Shown: positions 11,962-26,744 of the stretch, piece after piece | How positions within the stretch are numbered: the stretch's first letter is position 1 | How the letters are laid out: the number at the start of each line of letters is the position of its first letter | DNA from: Fistularia commersonii | Taxonomy: Eukaryota > Chordata > Actinopteri > Syngnathiformes > Fistulariidae | Direction: 5' to 3' | Length of the DNA: 64,000 nt | Assembly: GCA_037954325.1 (NCBI GenBank) | Contig: JBBMNZ010000049.1 | Span: forward strand, 434,001 to 498,000 | The notes under the pieces: generated by a model | What the model saw: only the letters and a program-made list of their open reading frames with translations | Databases searched by the model: none | What the model was told of the DNA's origin: nothing | Translations under genes and position numbers: made by a program

Positions 11962-13848
11962 TAACTAATGAATTTCATCAAGCTGGTTTCTGCTGTTGAA
12001 ATATGTTGTTTAGGACATGATTCTGCACAATATATGTCAAATTCAGTGTAATCCCTTCATAGGTTCAAAAGACATCGCCAGTCATTCCAAAAGAACTTAT
12101 GTCACCGAGTTGAGGCGTTTTTGATTCTGAGTGGAAATAACCAATGAATTTCATCAAGCTGGTTTCTGCTGTTGAAATATGTTGTTTAGGATATGATTTT
12201 GAACAATATATGTCAAATTTAGTGTAATCACATCACAGGTTCAAAAGATATAGCCATTCGTTCAAAAAGTGCTTATCTCACCGAGTTGAAGCGTTTTTGA
12301 TTAGGAGTGGAAATAACTTTTGAATTTCATCAAGCTGGTTTCTGCTGTTGAAATATGTTGTTTAGAACATGATTCTGCACAATATATGTCCAATTCAGTG
12401 TAATCCCTTCATAGGTTCAAAAGAAATCGCCAGTCATTCCAAAAGAACTTATGTCACCGAGATGAGGCGTTTTTGATTCTGAGTGGAAATAACCAATGAA
12501 TTTCATCAAGCTGGTTTCTGCTGTTGAAATATGTTGTTTAGGATATGATTTTGAACAATATATGTCAAATTTAGTGTAATCACATCACAGGTTCAAAAGA
12601 TATAGCCATTCGTTCAAAAACTGCTTATCTTATCGGGTTGAAGCGTTTTTGATTAGGAGTGGAAATAACTGATGGATTTCGTTAAGCTGGTTTCTGCTGT
12701 TGAAATATGTTGTTAAGGACATGATTCTGCAAAACACATGTCAAATTAAGTGTAATCCAGCGATAACATAAAAAGATATAGCCATTCGTGAAAAAAGTGC
12801 TTATCTCACCGAGTTGAGACGTTTCTGATTAGGAGTGGAAATAACTAATGAATTTCATCAAGCTGGTTCCCGCTGTTGAAATATGCTGTTTAGAACAAGA
12901 TTCTGCACAAAATATGTCAAATTCAGTATAATCCAGTGACAAGTTCAAAAGATATAGCCATTCGATCAAAAAGTGCTTATCTCACCGAGTTGAAGCATTT
13001 TTGATTCGGAGTGGAAATAACTAATGAATTTCATCAAGCTGGTTTCTGCTGTTGAAATATGTTGTTTAGGACAAGATTGTGCACAATATATGTCAACTTC
13101 AGTGAAATCCCATCACAGGTTCAAAAAATATAGCCATTCGTTCAAAAATTGCTTATCTCACCAAGTTGAAGAGTTTTTGATTAGTATTGGAAATAACTAA
13201 TGAATTTCATCACGCTGGTTTCTGCTCTTGAAATTTGTTGTTTAGGACATGATTCTGGACAATATATTTCAAATTCAGTGTAATCCCTTCACAAGTTCAA
13301 AAGATATCGCCATTCGTTCAAAAAGTACTTATCTCACCGAGTTGAAGCGTTTTTGATTAGGAGTGGAAATAACTTTTGAATTTCATCAAGCTGGTTTCTG
13401 CTGTCTAAATATGTTCTTTAGGACATGATTCTGCACACTATATGTCAAATTCAGTGAAATCCCATCACAGGTTCAAAAGATATAGCCACTCGTTCAAAAA
13501 TTGCTCATCTCACCAAGTTGAAGAGTTTTTGATTAGGAGCGGAAATAACTATTGAATTTCATCAAGCTGGTTTCTGCTGTTGAAATATGTTGTTTAGGAC
13601 ATGATTCTGCACAATATACGTCAAATTCTTGTGAGCCCATTACAGGTTGAAAGGATATAGCCATCCGTTCAAAACGTGCTTATGAGACCGAGTTGAAGCG
13701 TTTTTGAATAGGAGTGGAAATAACTAATGGATATTATCAAGCTGGTTTCTGCTGTCGAAATATGTTGTTTATGACATAATTCTGCACAATATATGTCAAA
13801 TTAAGTGTAATCCCTTCACAAGTTCAAAAGATATAGCCATTCGTTCAA
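11962..13848 (+). repeat. Duplicated block, 6,162-bp offset, copy 2
   Basis: This is the partner of 5800-7686, sharing gctgtctaaatatgttc, which is otherwise absent (other copies have gctgttgaaatatgttc). It is also the left part of the block that recurs at 20.78-23.92k and, in shortened form, at 15.34-16.45k. Confidence 0.8.
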
Positions 13849-15310
13849 AAAGTACTTATCTCACCGAGTTGAAGCGTTTTTGATTAGGAGTGGAAAAAAC
13901 TTTTGATTTTCATCAAGCTGGTTTCTGCTGTTTAAATATGTTGTTTAGGACATGATTCTGCAGAAAATATTTCAAATTCAGTGTAATCCAGCAACAAGAT
14001 CAAAGGATATAGCCAATCTTGCAAATAATGCTTATCTCACCGAGTTGAAGCGTTTTTGTTTAGGAGTGGAAATAACTAATGAATTTCATCAAGCTGGTTA
14101 CTGCTGTTGAAATATGTTTTTTGGGATATGATTCTACACAATATATGTCAAATTCAGTGTGATCCCATTAAAGGTTCAAACGATATAGCCATTCATTCAA
14201 AAAGGACTTATCTCACCGAGTTGAAGCGTTTTTGAGTTGGAGTGGAAATAACTAATGAATTTCATCAAGCTGGTTTCTGCTGTTGAAATATGTTGTTTAT
14301 GACATAATTCTGCACAATATATGTCAAATTAAGTGTAATCCCTTCACAAGTTCAAAAGATATAGCCATTCATTCAAAAAGTACTTATATCACCGAGTTGA
14401 AGCGTTTTTGATTAGGAGTGGAAATAACTTTTGAATTTCGTCACGCTGGTTTCTGCTGTTGAAATATGTTGTTTAGGACATGATTCTGCACAATTTTTGT
14501 CAAATTCAGTGTAATCCCTTCATAGGTTCAAAATATATCGCCATTCGTTCAAAAAGTACTTATCTCACCGAGTTGATGCGTTTGTGGATTCGGAGTGGAA
14601 ATAATCAATGAATTTCATCAAGCTGGTTTCTGCTGTTGAAATATGTTTTTAAGGATATGATTCTGCACAATATAGGTCAAATTTAGTGTAATCATATTAC
14701 AGGTTCAAAAGACATAGCCATTCGTTCAAAAACTGCTTATCTTATCGGGTTGAAGCGTTTTTGATTGAGAGTGGAAATAACTAATGGATTTAATCAAGCT
14801 GGTTTCTGCTGTTGAAATATGTTGTTTAGGACATGATTCTGCAAAACACATGTCAAATTAAGTGTAATCCAGCGATAAGATCAAAAGATATAGCCATTCG
14901 TGAAAAAAAGTGCTTATCTCAACGAGTTGAGACGTGTCTGATTAGGAGTGGAAATAACTAATGAATTTCATCAAGCTGGTTCCCGCTGTTGAAATATGTT
15001 GTTTAGAACAAGATTCTGCACAAAATATGTCAAATTCAGTATAATCCAGTGACAAGTTCAAAAGATATAGCCATTCGATCAAAAAGTGCTTATCTCACCG
15101 AGTTGAAGCATTTTTGATTTGGAGTGGAAATAACTAATGAATTTCATCAAGCTGGTTTCTGCTGTTGAAAATGTTGTTTAGGACAAGATTCTGCACAATA
15201 TATGTCAACTTCAGTGAAATCCCATCACAGGTTCAAAAAATATAGCCATTCGTTCAAAAATTGCTTATCTCACCAAGTTGAAGAGTTTTTGATTAGTATT
15301 GGAAATAACT
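11990..15310 (+). repeat. Duplicated block, 8.6-8.8-kb offset, copy 1
   Basis: This block recurs at about 20777-23921. The offset is 8,787 bp up to about 13.0k and 8,611 bp after it, a change of exactly 176 bp, so one e-type monomer is missing from the right copy near 21.85k. Shared rare variants include tgcaaataatgc (14030 and 22631), ctacacaatat (14132 and 22745), and the one-base-shorter gctgttgaaaatgttg (15160 and 23771). Confidence 0.8.
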
Positions 15311-15339
15311 AATGAATTTCATCAAGCTGGTTTCTGCTG

Positions 15340-16450
15340 TTGAAATATGTTGTTTAGGACATGATTCTGCACAATATATGTCAAATTCAGTGTAATCCCT
15401 TCATAGGTTCAAAAGACATCGCCAGTCATTCCAAAAGAACTTATGTCACCGAGTTGAGGCGTTTTTGATTCTGAGTGGAAATAACCAATGAATTTCATCA
15501 AGCTGGTTTCTGCTGTTGAAATATGTTGTTTAGGATATGATTTTGAACAATATATGTCAAATTTAGTGTAATCACATCACAGGTTCAAAAGATATAGCCA
15601 TTCGTTCAAAAAGTGCTTATCTCACCGAGTTGAAGCGTTTTTGATTAGGAGTGGAAATAACTTTTGAATTTCATCAAGCTGGTTTCTGCTGTTGAAATAT
15701 GTTGTTTAGAACATGATTCTGCACAATATATGTCCAATTCAGTGTAATCCCTTCATAGGTTCAAAAGAAATTGCCAGTCATTCCAAAAGAACTTATGTCA
15801 CCGAGATGAGGCGTTTTTGATTCTGAGTGGAAATAACCAATGAATTTCATCAAGCTGGTTTCTGCTGTTGAAATATGTTGTTTAGGATATGATTTTGAAC
15901 AATATATGTCAAATTTAGTGTAATCACATCACAGGTTCAAAAGATATAGCCATTCGTTCAAAAACTGCTTATCTTATCGGGTTGAAGCGTTTTTGATTAG
16001 GAGTGGAAATAACTGATGGATTTCGTTAAGCTGGTTTCTGCTGTTGAAATATGTTGTTAAGGACATGATTCTGCAAAACCAATGTCAAATTAAGTGTAAT
16101 CCAGCGATAAGATAAAAAGATATAGCCATTCGTGAAAAAAGTGCTTATCTCACCGAGTTGAGACGTTTCTGATTAGGAGTGGAAATAACTAATGAATTTC
16201 ATCAAGCTGGTTTCTGCTGTTGAAATATGTTGTTTAGGACAAGATTCTGCACAATATATGTCAACTTCAGTGAAATCCCATCACAGGTTCAAAAAATATA
16301 GCCATTCGTTCAAAAATTGCTTATCTCACCAAGTTGAAGAGTTTTTGATTAGTATTGGAAATAACTAATGAATTTCATCACGCTGGTTTCTGCTCTTGAA
16401 ATTTGTTGTTTAGGACATGATTCTGGACAATATATTTCAAATTCAGTGTA
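15340..16450 (+). repeat. Shortened copy of 12.0-13.28k, offset 3,344 then 3,168 bp
   Basis: This segment repeats the string cttcatagg, gacatcgccagtc, gattctgagtgg exactly 19 monomers after 12.0k. It lacks the monomer with the gttcccgctg variant, so the offset drops to 18 monomers. At about 16.48k it switches to a string that matches 9.78-10.36k (offset 6,692 bp), an abrupt change of register within the array. Confidence 0.75.
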
Positions 16451-16604
16451 ATCCCTTCACAAGTTCAAAAGATATCGCCAGTCGTTCAAAAAGTACTTAT
16501 CTCACCGAGTTGATGCGTTTTTGGATTCGGAGTGGAAATAATCAATGAATTTCATCAAGCTGGTTTCTGCTGTTGAAATATGTTTTTTAGGATATGATTC
16601 TGCA

Positions 16605-19600
16605 CAATATATGTCAAATTTAGTGTAATCACATTACAGGTTCAAAAGACATAGCCATTCGTTCAAAAACTGCTTATCTTATCGGGTTGAAGCGTTTTTG
16701 ATTGAGAGTGGAAATAACTAATGGATTTAATCAAGCTGGTTTCTGCTGTTGAAATATGTTGTTTAGGACATGATTCTTCAGAACACATGTCAAATTCAGT
16801 GTAATCCAGCGACAAGATCAAAAGATATAGCCATTCGTGCAAAAAGTGCTTAACTCACCGAGTTGAAGCAATTTTGATTAGGAGTGGCAATAACTAATGA
16901 ATTTCATCAAGTAGATTTCTACTGTTGAAATATGTTGTTTAGGACAGGATTCTGCACAATATATGTCAAATTCAGTGTAATCCCTTCACAAGTTGAAAAG
17001 ATATAGCCATTCGTTCAAAAAGTGCTTATCTCACCGAGTTGAAAGCGTTTTTGATTAGGAGTGGAAATAACTTTTGAATTTCATCAAGCTGGTTTCTACT
17101 GTTGAAATATGTTGTTTAGAACATGATTCTGCACAATTTATGTCCAATTCAGTGTAATCCCTTCATAGGTTAAAAAGAAATCGCCAGTCGTTCCAAAAGA
17201 ACTTATCTTACCGAGTTGATGCGTTTTTTATTCGGAGTGGAAATAACCAATGAATTTCATCAAGCTGGTTTCTGCTGTTGAAATATGTTGTTTAGGAAAA
17301 GGTTCTGCACAAAATATGTCAAATTCAGTATAATCCAGTGACAAGTTCAAAAGATATAGCCATTCGATCAAAAAGTGCTTATCTCACCGAGTTGAAGCAT
17401 TTTTGATTCGGAGTGGAAATAAGGAATGAATTTCATCAAGCTGGTTTCTGCTCTTGAAATTTGTTGTTTAGGACATGATTCTGAACAATATATTTCAAAT
17501 TCAGTGTAATCCCATCACAGGTTCAAAAAATATATAGCCATTCGTTCAAAAATTGCTTATCTCACCAAATTGAAGAGTTTTTGATTAGTATTGGAAATAA
17601 CTTTTGAATTTCATCACGCTGGTTTCTGCTCTTGAAATTTGTTGTTTAGGACATGATTCTGGACAATATATTTCAAATTCAGTGTAATCCCTTCACAAGT
17701 TCAAAAGATATCGCCATTCGTTCAAAAAGTGCTTATCTCACCGAGTTGAAGCGTTTTTGATTAGGAGTGGAAATAACTTTTGAATTTCATCAAGCTGGTT
17801 TCTGCTGTTGAAATATGTTGTTTAGAACATGTTTTTGCACAATATATGTCAAATTCAGTGTAATCCCTTCATAGGTTCAAAAGATATCGCCAGTCGTTCC
17901 AAAAGAACTTATTTCACCGAGTTGAGGCGTTTTTGATTCGGAGTGGAAATAACCAATGAATTTCATCAAGCTGGTTTCTGCTGTTGAAATATGTTGTTTA
18001 GGATATGATTCTGCACAATATATGTCAAATTTAGTGTAATCACATCACAGGTTCAAAAGATATAGCCATTCGTTCAAAAACTGCTTATCTTATCGGGTTG
18101 AAGGGTTTTTGATTATGAGTGGAATTAACTGATGGATTTCGTCAAGCTGGTTTCTGCTGTTGAAATATGTTGTTTAGGACATGATTCTGCAAAACACATG
18201 TCAAATTCAGTGTAATCCAGCGATAAGATCAAAAGATATAGCCATTCGTGCAAAAAGTGCTTATCTCACCGAGTTGAAGCGTTTTTGATTCGGAGTGGAA
18301 ATAACTAATGAATTTCATCAAGCTGGTTTCTGCTGTTGAAATATGTTGTTTAGGACAATATTCTGCACAATATATGTCAAATTCAGTGAAATCCATCACA
18401 GGTTAAAAAACTATACCCATTTGTTCAAAAATTGCTTATCTCACCAAGTTGAAGAGTTTTTGATTAGTATTGGAAATAACTAATGAATTTCATCAAGCTG
18501 GTTTCTGCTGTTGAAATATGTTGTTTAGGACAATATTCTGCACAATATATGTCAAATTCAGTGAAATCCATCACAGGTTAAAAAACTAAAGCCATTTGTT
18601 CAAAAATTGCTTATCTCACCAAGTTGAAGAGTTTCTGATTAGTATTGGAAATAACCAATGAATTACGTCAAGCTGGTTTCTGCTGTTGAAATATGTTGTT
18701 AGGTCAAGATTCTGCACAATATATGTCATATCCATCAAAAGTCCAAAAGATATAGCCATTCGTTCAAAAAGTGCTTAACTCACCAAGTTGAGACGTTTCT
18801 GATTAGGAGTGGAAATAACTAATGAATTTCATCAAGCTGGTTTCTGCTGTTGAAATATGTTGTTTAGGACATGATTCTGCACAATATATGTCAAATTCGT
18901 GTGATCCCATTACAGGTTGAAAGGATATAGCCATTCGTTCAAAACGTGCTTATGAGACTGAGTTGAAGAGTTTTTCATTGGGAGTGCAAATAGCTAATAA
19001 ATTTCATCAAGCTGGTTCCTGCTGTTGAAATATGTTGTTTAGGACATGATTCTGCACAAAATATGTCAAATTCAGTATAATCCAGCGACAAGTTCAAAAG
19101 ACTTTGCCACTCGTGCAAAAAGTGCTTATCTCACCGAGTTGAAGCATTTTTGATTAGGAGTGGAAATAACTATTGAATTTCATCAAGCTGGTTTCTGCTG
19201 TTGAAATATGTTGTTTAGGACATGATTCTGCACAATATACGTCAAATTCTTGTGAGCCCATTACAGGTTGAAAGGATATAGCTATCCGTTCAAAACGTGC
19301 TTATGAGACAAAGTTGAAGCGTTTTTGATTAGGAGTGGAAATAACTAATGGATATTATCAAGCTGGTTTCTGCTGTTGAAATATGTTGTTTATGACATAA
19401 TTCTGCACAATATATGTCAAATTAAGTGTAATCCCTTCACAAGTTCAAAAGATATAGCCATTCGTTCAAAAAGTACTTATCTCACCGAGTTGAAGCGTTT
19501 TTGATTAGGAGTGGAAATAACTTTTGAATTTCATCACGCTGGTTTCTGCTGTTGAAATATGTTGTTTAGGACATGATTCTGCACAATATATGTCAAATTC

Positions 19601-22459
19601 AGTGTAATCCCTTCATAGGTTCAAAAGATATCGCCATTCGTTCAAAAAGTACTTATCTCACCGAGTTGAAGCGTTTTTGATTAGGAGTGGAAATAACTAA
19701 TGAATTTCTACAAGCTGGTTTCTGCTGTTGAAATATGTTGTTTAGGACATGATTCTGCACAATATATGTCAAATTCAGTGTAATCCCTTCACAAGTTCAA
19801 AAGATATAGCCATTTGTTCAAAAAGAACTTATTTCACCGAGTTGAGGCGTTTTTGATTCGGAGTGGAAATAACCAATGAATTTCATCAAGCTGGTTTCTG
19901 CTGTTGAAATATGTTGTTTAGAACATGTTTCTGCACAATATATGTCAAATTCAGTGTAATCCCTTCATAGGTTCAAAAAATATCGCCAGTCGTTCCAAAA
20001 GAACTTATCTCACCGAGTTGAGGCGTTTTTGATTCGGAGTGGAAATAACCAATGAATTTCATCAAGCTGTTTTCTGCTGTTGAAATATGTTGTGAAGGAC
20101 ATGATTCTGAAAACACATGTCAAATTCAGTGTAATCCAGCGATAAGATCAAAAGATATAGCCATTCGTGCAAAAAGTGCTTATCTCACCGAGTTGAAGCG
20201 TTTTTGATTCGGAGTGGAAATAACTAATGAATTTCATCAAGCTGGTTTCTGCTGTTGAAATATGTTGTTTAGGACAATATTCTGCACAATATATTTAAAA
20301 TTAAGTGTAATCCCTTTACAAGTTCAAAAGATATAGCCATTCGTTCAAAAATTGCTTATCTCACCGAGTTGAAGTATTTTTGATTAGGAGTGGAAATAAC
20401 TAATGAATTTCATCAAGCTGGTTTCTGCTGTTGAAATATGTTGTTTAGGATATGATTCTGCAAAATATATGTCAAAGTCAGTGTGATCCCATGACAGGTT
20501 CAAAGGATATAGCCATTCGTTCAAAAAGGCCTTATCTCACCGAGTTGAAGCGTTTTTGATTAGGAGTGGAAATAACTAATGAATTTCATCAAGCTGGTTT
20601 CTGCTGTTGAAATATGTTGTTTAGGACATGATTCTGCACAATATATGTCAAAGTCAGTGTGATCCCATTACAGGTTCAAAGGATATAGCCATTCGTTCAA
20701 AAAGGACTTATCTCACCGAGTTGAGGCGTTTGTGATTAGGAGTGGAAATAACTAATGAATTTCATCAAGCTGGTTTCTGCTGTTGAAATATGTTTTTTAG
20801 GACATGATTCTGCACAATATATGTCAAATTCAGTGTAATCCCTTCATAGGTTCAAAAGACATCGCCAGTCATTCCAAAAGAACTTATGTCACCGAGTTGA
20901 GGCGTTTTTGATTCTGAGTGGAAATAACCAATGAATTTCATCAAGCTGGTTTCTGCTGTTGAAATATGTTGTTTAGGATATGATTTTGAACAATATATGT
21001 CAAATTTAGTGTAATGACATCACAGGTTCAAAAGATATAGCCATTCGTTCAAAAAGTGCTTATCTCACCGAGTTGAAGCGTTTTTGATTAGGAGTGGAAA
21101 TAACTTTTGAATTTCATCAAGCTGGTTTCTGCTGTTGAAATATGTTGTTTAGAACATGATTCTGCACAATATATGTCCAATTCAGTGTAATCCCTTCATA
21201 GGTTCAAAAGAAATCGCCAGTCATTCCAAAAGAACTTATGTCACCGAGATGAGGCGTTTTTGATTCTGAGTGGAAATAACCAATGAATTTCATCAAGCTG
21301 GTTTCTGCTGTTGAAATATGTTGTTTAGGATATGATTTTGAACAATATATGTCAAATTTAGTGTAATCACATCACAGGTTCAAAAGATATAGCCATTCGT
21401 TCAAAAACTGCTTATCTTATCGGGTTGAAGCGTTTTTGATTAGGAGTGGAAATAACTGATGGATTTCGTTAAGCTGGTTTCTGCTGTTGAAATATGTTGT
21501 TAAGGACATGATTCTGCAAAACACATGTCAAATTAAGTGTAATCCAGCGATAACATAAAAAGATATAGCCATTCGTGAAAAAAGTGCTTATCTCACCGAG
21601 TTGAGACGTTTCTGATTAGGAGTGGAAATAACTAATGAATTTCATCAAGCTGATTCCCGCTGTTGAAATATGCTGTTTAGAACAAGATTCTGCACAAAAT
21701 ATGTCAAATTCAGTATAATCCAGTGACAAGTTCAAAAGATATAGCCATTCGATCCAAAAGTGCTTATCTCACCGAGTTGAAGCATTTTTGATTCGGAGTG
21801 GAAATAACTAATGAATATCATCAAGCTGGTTTCTGCTGTTGAAATATGTTGTTTAGGACAAGATTCTGCACAATATATTTCAAATTCAGTGTAATCCCTT
21901 CACAAGTTCAAAAGATATCGCCATTCGTTCAAAAAGTACTTATCTCACCGAGTTGAAGCGTTTTTGATTAGGAGTGGAAATAACTTTTGAATTTCATCAA
22001 GCTGGTTTCTGCTGTTGAAATATGTTCTTTAGGACATGATTCTGCACACTATATGTCAAATTCAGTGAAATCCCATCACAGGTTCAAAAGATATAGCCAT
22101 TCGTTCAAAAATTGCTTATCTCACCAAGTTGAAGAGTTTTTGATTAGGAGCGGAAATAACTATTGAATTTCATCAAGCTGGTTTCTGCTGTTGAAATATG
22201 TTGTTTAGGACATGATTCTGCACAATATACGTCAAATTCTTGTGAGCCCATTACAGGTTGAAAGGATATAGCCATCCGTTCAAAACGTGCTTATGAGACC
22301 GAGTTGAAGCGTTTTTGAATAGGAGTGGAAATAACTAATGGATATTATCAAGCTGGTTTCTGCTGTTGAAATATGTTGTTTATGACATAATTCTGCACAA
22401 TATATGTCAAATTAAGTGTAATCCCTTCACAAGTTCAAAAGATATAGCCATTCGTTCAA
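16605..22459 (+). repeat. Long duplicated block (~33 monomers), right copy
   Basis: This is the partner of 1130-7686, shorter by four monomers in total. Its right part (from about 20.77k) is also the start of the 14.06-kb unit A, so the two duplication layers overlap. Single-base differences from the left copy include an added a at 17041-17044 (gaaagcg), ctataccc near 18411, and gcaaatagctaataaa near 18986. Confidence 0.8.
18675..18838 (+). repeat. Short 164-bp satellite monomer, copy 3
   Basis: It has the same deletion and lies exactly 15,300 bp after the copy at 3375. It ends in caccaagttgag instead of caccgagttgag. Confidence 0.88.
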
Positions 22460-23881
22460 AAAGTACTTATCTCACCGAGTTGAAGCGTTTTTGATTAGGA
22501 GTGGAAAAAACTTTTGATTTTCATCAAGCTGGTTTCTGCTGTTGAAATATGTTGTTTAGGACATGATTCTGCAGAAAATATTTCAAATTCAGTGTAATCC
22601 AGCAACAAGATCAAAGGATATAGCCAATCTTGCAAATAATGCTTATCTCACCGAGTTGAAGCGTTTTTGTTTAGGAGTGGAAATAACTAATGAATTTCAT
22701 CAAGCTGGTTACTGTTGTTGAAATATGTTTTTTGGGATATGATTCTACACAATATATGTCATATTCAGTGTGATCCCATTAAAGGTTCAAAGGATATAGC
22801 CATTCTTTCAAAAAGGACTTATCTCACCGAGTTGAAGCGTTTTTGATTAGGAGTGGAAATAACTAATGAATTTCATCAAGCTGGTTTCTGCTGTTGAAAT
22901 ATGTTGTTTATGACATAATTCTGCACAATATATGTCAAATTAAGTGTAATCCCTTCACAAGTTCAAAAGATATAGCAATTCATTCAAAAAGTACTTATAT
23001 CACCGAGTTGAAGCGTTTTTGATTAGGAGTGGAAATAACTTTTGAATTTCGTCACGCTGGTTTCTGCTGTTGAAATATGTTGTTTAGGACATGATTCTGC
23101 ACAATTTTTGTCAAATTCAGTGTAATCCCTTCATAGGTTCAAAATATATCGCCAGTCGTTCAAAAAGTACTTATCTCACCGAGTTGATGCGTTTGTGGAT
23201 TCGGAGTGGAAATAATCAATGAATTTCATCAAGCTGGTTTCTGCTGTTGAAATATGTTTTTAAGGATATGATTCTGCACAATATAGGTCAAATTCAGTGT
23301 AATCATATTACAGGTTCAAAAGACATAGCCATTCGTTCAAAAACTGCTTATCTTATCGGGTTGAAGCGTTTTTGATTGAGAGTGGAAATAACTAATGGAT
23401 TTAATCAAGCTGGTTTCTGCTGTTGAAATATGTTGTTTAGGACATGATTCTGCAAAACACATGTCAAATTAAGTGTAATCCAGCGATAAGATCAAAAGAT
23501 ATAGCCATTCGTGAAAAAAAGTGCTTATCTCACCGAGTTGAGACGTGTCTGATTAGGAGTGGAAATAACTAATGAATTTCATCAAGCTGGTTCCCGCTGT
23601 TGAAATATGTTGTTTAGAACAAGATTCTGCACAAAATATGTCAAATTCAGTATAATCCAGTGACAAGTTCAAAAGATATAGCCATTCGATCAAAAAGTGC
23701 TTATCTCACCGAGTTGAAGCATTTTTGATTTGGAGTGGAAATAACTAATGAATTTCATCAAGCTGGTTTCTGCTGTTGAAAATGTTGTTTAGGACAAGAT
23801 TCTGCACAATATATGTCAACTTCAGTGAAATCCCATCACAGGTTCAAAAAATATAGCCATTCGTTCAAAAATTGCTTATCT

Positions 23882-25542
23882 CACCAAGTTGAAGAGTTTT
23901 TGATTAGTATTGGAAATAACTTTTGAATTTCATCACGCTGGTTTCTGCTCTTGAAATTTGTGTTTTAGGACATGATTCTGTTCAATATATTTCAAATTCA
24001 GTGTAATCCCTTCACAAGTTCAAAAGATATCGCCATTCGTTCAAAAAGTACTTATCTCACCGAATTGAAGCGTTTTTGATTAGGAGTGGAAATAACTTTT
24101 GAATTTCATCAAGCTGGTTTCTGCTGTTGAAATATGTTCTTTAGGACATGATTCTGCACACTATATGTCAAATTCAGTGAAATCCCATCACAGGTTCAAA
24201 AGATATAGCCATTCGTTCAAAAATTGCTTATCTCACCAAGTTGAAGAGTTTTTGATTAGGAGCGGAAATAACTATTGAATTTCATCAAGCTGGTTTCTGC
24301 TGTTGAAATATGTTGTTTAGGACATGATTCTGCACAATATACGTCAAATTCTTGTGAGCCCATTACAGGTTGAAAGGATATAGCCATCCGTTCAAAACGT
24401 GCTTATGAGACCAGGTTGAAGCGTTTTTGATTAGGAGTGGAAATAACTTTTGAATTTCATCACGCTGGTTTCTGCTGTTGAAATATGTTGTTTAGGACAT
24501 GATTCTGCACAATATATGTCAAATTCAGTGTAATCCCTTCATAGGTTCAAAAGATATCGCCAGTCGTTCAAAAAGTACTTATCTCACCGAGTTGATGCGT
24601 TTTTGGATTCGGAGTGGAAATAATCAATGAATTTCATCAAGCTGGTTTCTGCTGTTGAAATATGTTTTTTAGGATATGATTCTGCACAATATATGTCAAA
24701 TTTAGTGTAATCACATTACAGGTTCAAAAGACATAGCCATTCGTTCAAAAACTGCTTATCTTATCGGGTTTAAGCGTTTTTGATTGAGAGTGGAAATAAC
24801 TAATGGATTTAATCAAGCTGGTTTCTGCTGTTGAAATATGTTGTTTAGGACATGATTTTGCAGAACACATGTCAAATTCAGTGTAATCCAGCGACAAGTT
24901 CAAAAGATATAGCCATTCGTTCAAAAAGTGCTTATCTCACCGAGTTGAAGCATTTTTGATTAGGAGTGGAAATAGCTAATGAATTTCATCAAGCTGGTTT
25001 CTGCTGCTGAAATATGTTGTTTAGGATATGATTCTGCACAATATATGTCAAAGTCAGTGTGATCCCATTACAGGTTCAAAGGATATAGCCATTCGTTCAA
25101 AAAGGACTTATCTCACCGAGTTGAAGCGTTTTTGATTAGGAGTGGAAATAACTAATGAATTTCATCAAGCTGGTTTCTGCTGTTGAAATATGTTGTTTAG
25201 GACATGATTCTGCACAATATATGTCAAATTAAGTGTAATCCCTTCACAAGTTCAAAAGACATAGCCATTCGTTCAAAAACTGCTTATCTTATCGGGTTGA
25301 AGCGTTTTTGATTGAGAGTGGAAATAACTAATGGATTTAATCAAGCTGGTTTCTGCTGTTGAAATATGTTGTTTGGGACATGATTCTGCAGAACACATGT
25401 CAAATTCAGTGTAATCCAGCGACAAGATCAAAAGATATAGCCATTCGTGCAAAAAGTGCTTATCTCACCGAGTTGAAGCGTTTTTGATTAGGAGTGGAAA
25501 TAACTTTTGAATTTCATCAAGCTGGTTTCTGCTGTTGAAATA
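23882..25542 (+). repeat. Duplicated block, 16,182-bp offset, copy 2
   Basis: This is the partner of 7700-9360, embedded in unit A of the 14.06-kb repeat. It joins directly to the block that recurs from 12.0-15.31k. Unit A therefore looks assembled from segments that also exist separately in the left third of the window. Confidence 0.75.
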
Positions 25543-26580
25543 TGTTGTTTAGAACATGTTTTTGCACAATATATGTCAAATTCAGTGTAATCCCTTCATA
25601 GGTTCAAAAGATATCGCCAGTCGTTCCAAAAGAACTTATCTCACCGAGTTGAAGCGTTTTTGATTAGGAGTGGAAATAACTAATGAATTTCTACAAGCTG
25701 GTTTCTGCTGTTGAAATATGTTGTTTAGGACATGATTCTGCACAATATATGTCAAATTCAGTGTAATCCCTTCACAAGTTCAAAAGATATAGCCATTTGT
25801 TCAAAAAGTACTTATCTCACCGAGTTGAAGCGTTTTTGATTAGGAGTGGATATAACTAATGAATTTCATCAAGCTGGTTTCTGCTGTTGAAATATGTTGT
25901 TTAGAAAATGTTTCTTTCACAATATATGTCAAATTCAGTGTAATCCCTTCATAGGTTCAAAAGATATCGCCAGTCGTTCCAAAAGAACTTATCTCACCGA
26001 GTTGAGGCGTTTTTGATTTGGAGTGGAAATAACCAATGAATTTCATCAAGCTGGTTTCTGCTGTTGAAATATGTTTTTTAGGATATGATTCTGCACAATA
26101 TATGTCAAATTTAGTGTAATCACATCACAGGTTCAAAATATATAGCCATTCGTTCAAAAACTGCTTATCTTATCGGGTTGAAGGGTTTTTGATTAGGAGT
26201 GGAAATAACTGATGGATTTCGTCAAGCTGGTTTCTGCTGTTGAAATATGTTGTTTAGGACATGATTCTGCAAAACACATGTCAAATTAAGTGTAATCCAG
26301 CGATAAGATCAAAAGATATAGCCATTCGTTCAAAAATTGCTTATCTCACCAAGTTGAAGAGTTTTTGATTAGTATTGGAAATAACTAATGAATTTCATCA
26401 AGCTGCTTTCTGCTGTTGAAATTTGTTGTTTAGGACATGATTCTGCACAATATATGTCAAATTTAGTGAAATCCCATTACAGGTTCAAAGGATATAGCCA
26501 TTCGTCCAAAAAGTACTTATGTCACCAAGTTGAAGAGTTTTTGATTAGTATTGGAAATAACCAATGAATTACGTCAAGCT

Positions 26581-26744
26581 GGTTTCTGCTGTTGAAATAT
26601 GTTGTTAGGTCAAGATTCTGCACAATATATGTCATATCCATCAAAAGTCCAAAAGATATAGCCATTCGTTCAAAAAGTGCTTAACTCACCGAGTTGTGAC
26701 GTTTCTGATTAGGAGTGGAAATAACTAATGAATTTAATCAAGCT
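26581..26744 (+). repeat. Short 164-bp satellite monomer, copy 4 (unit A)
   Basis: It has the same deletion and a private gagttgtgacg variant. It is followed by tgaatttaatc in place of the usual tgaatttcatc. Confidence 0.88.
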
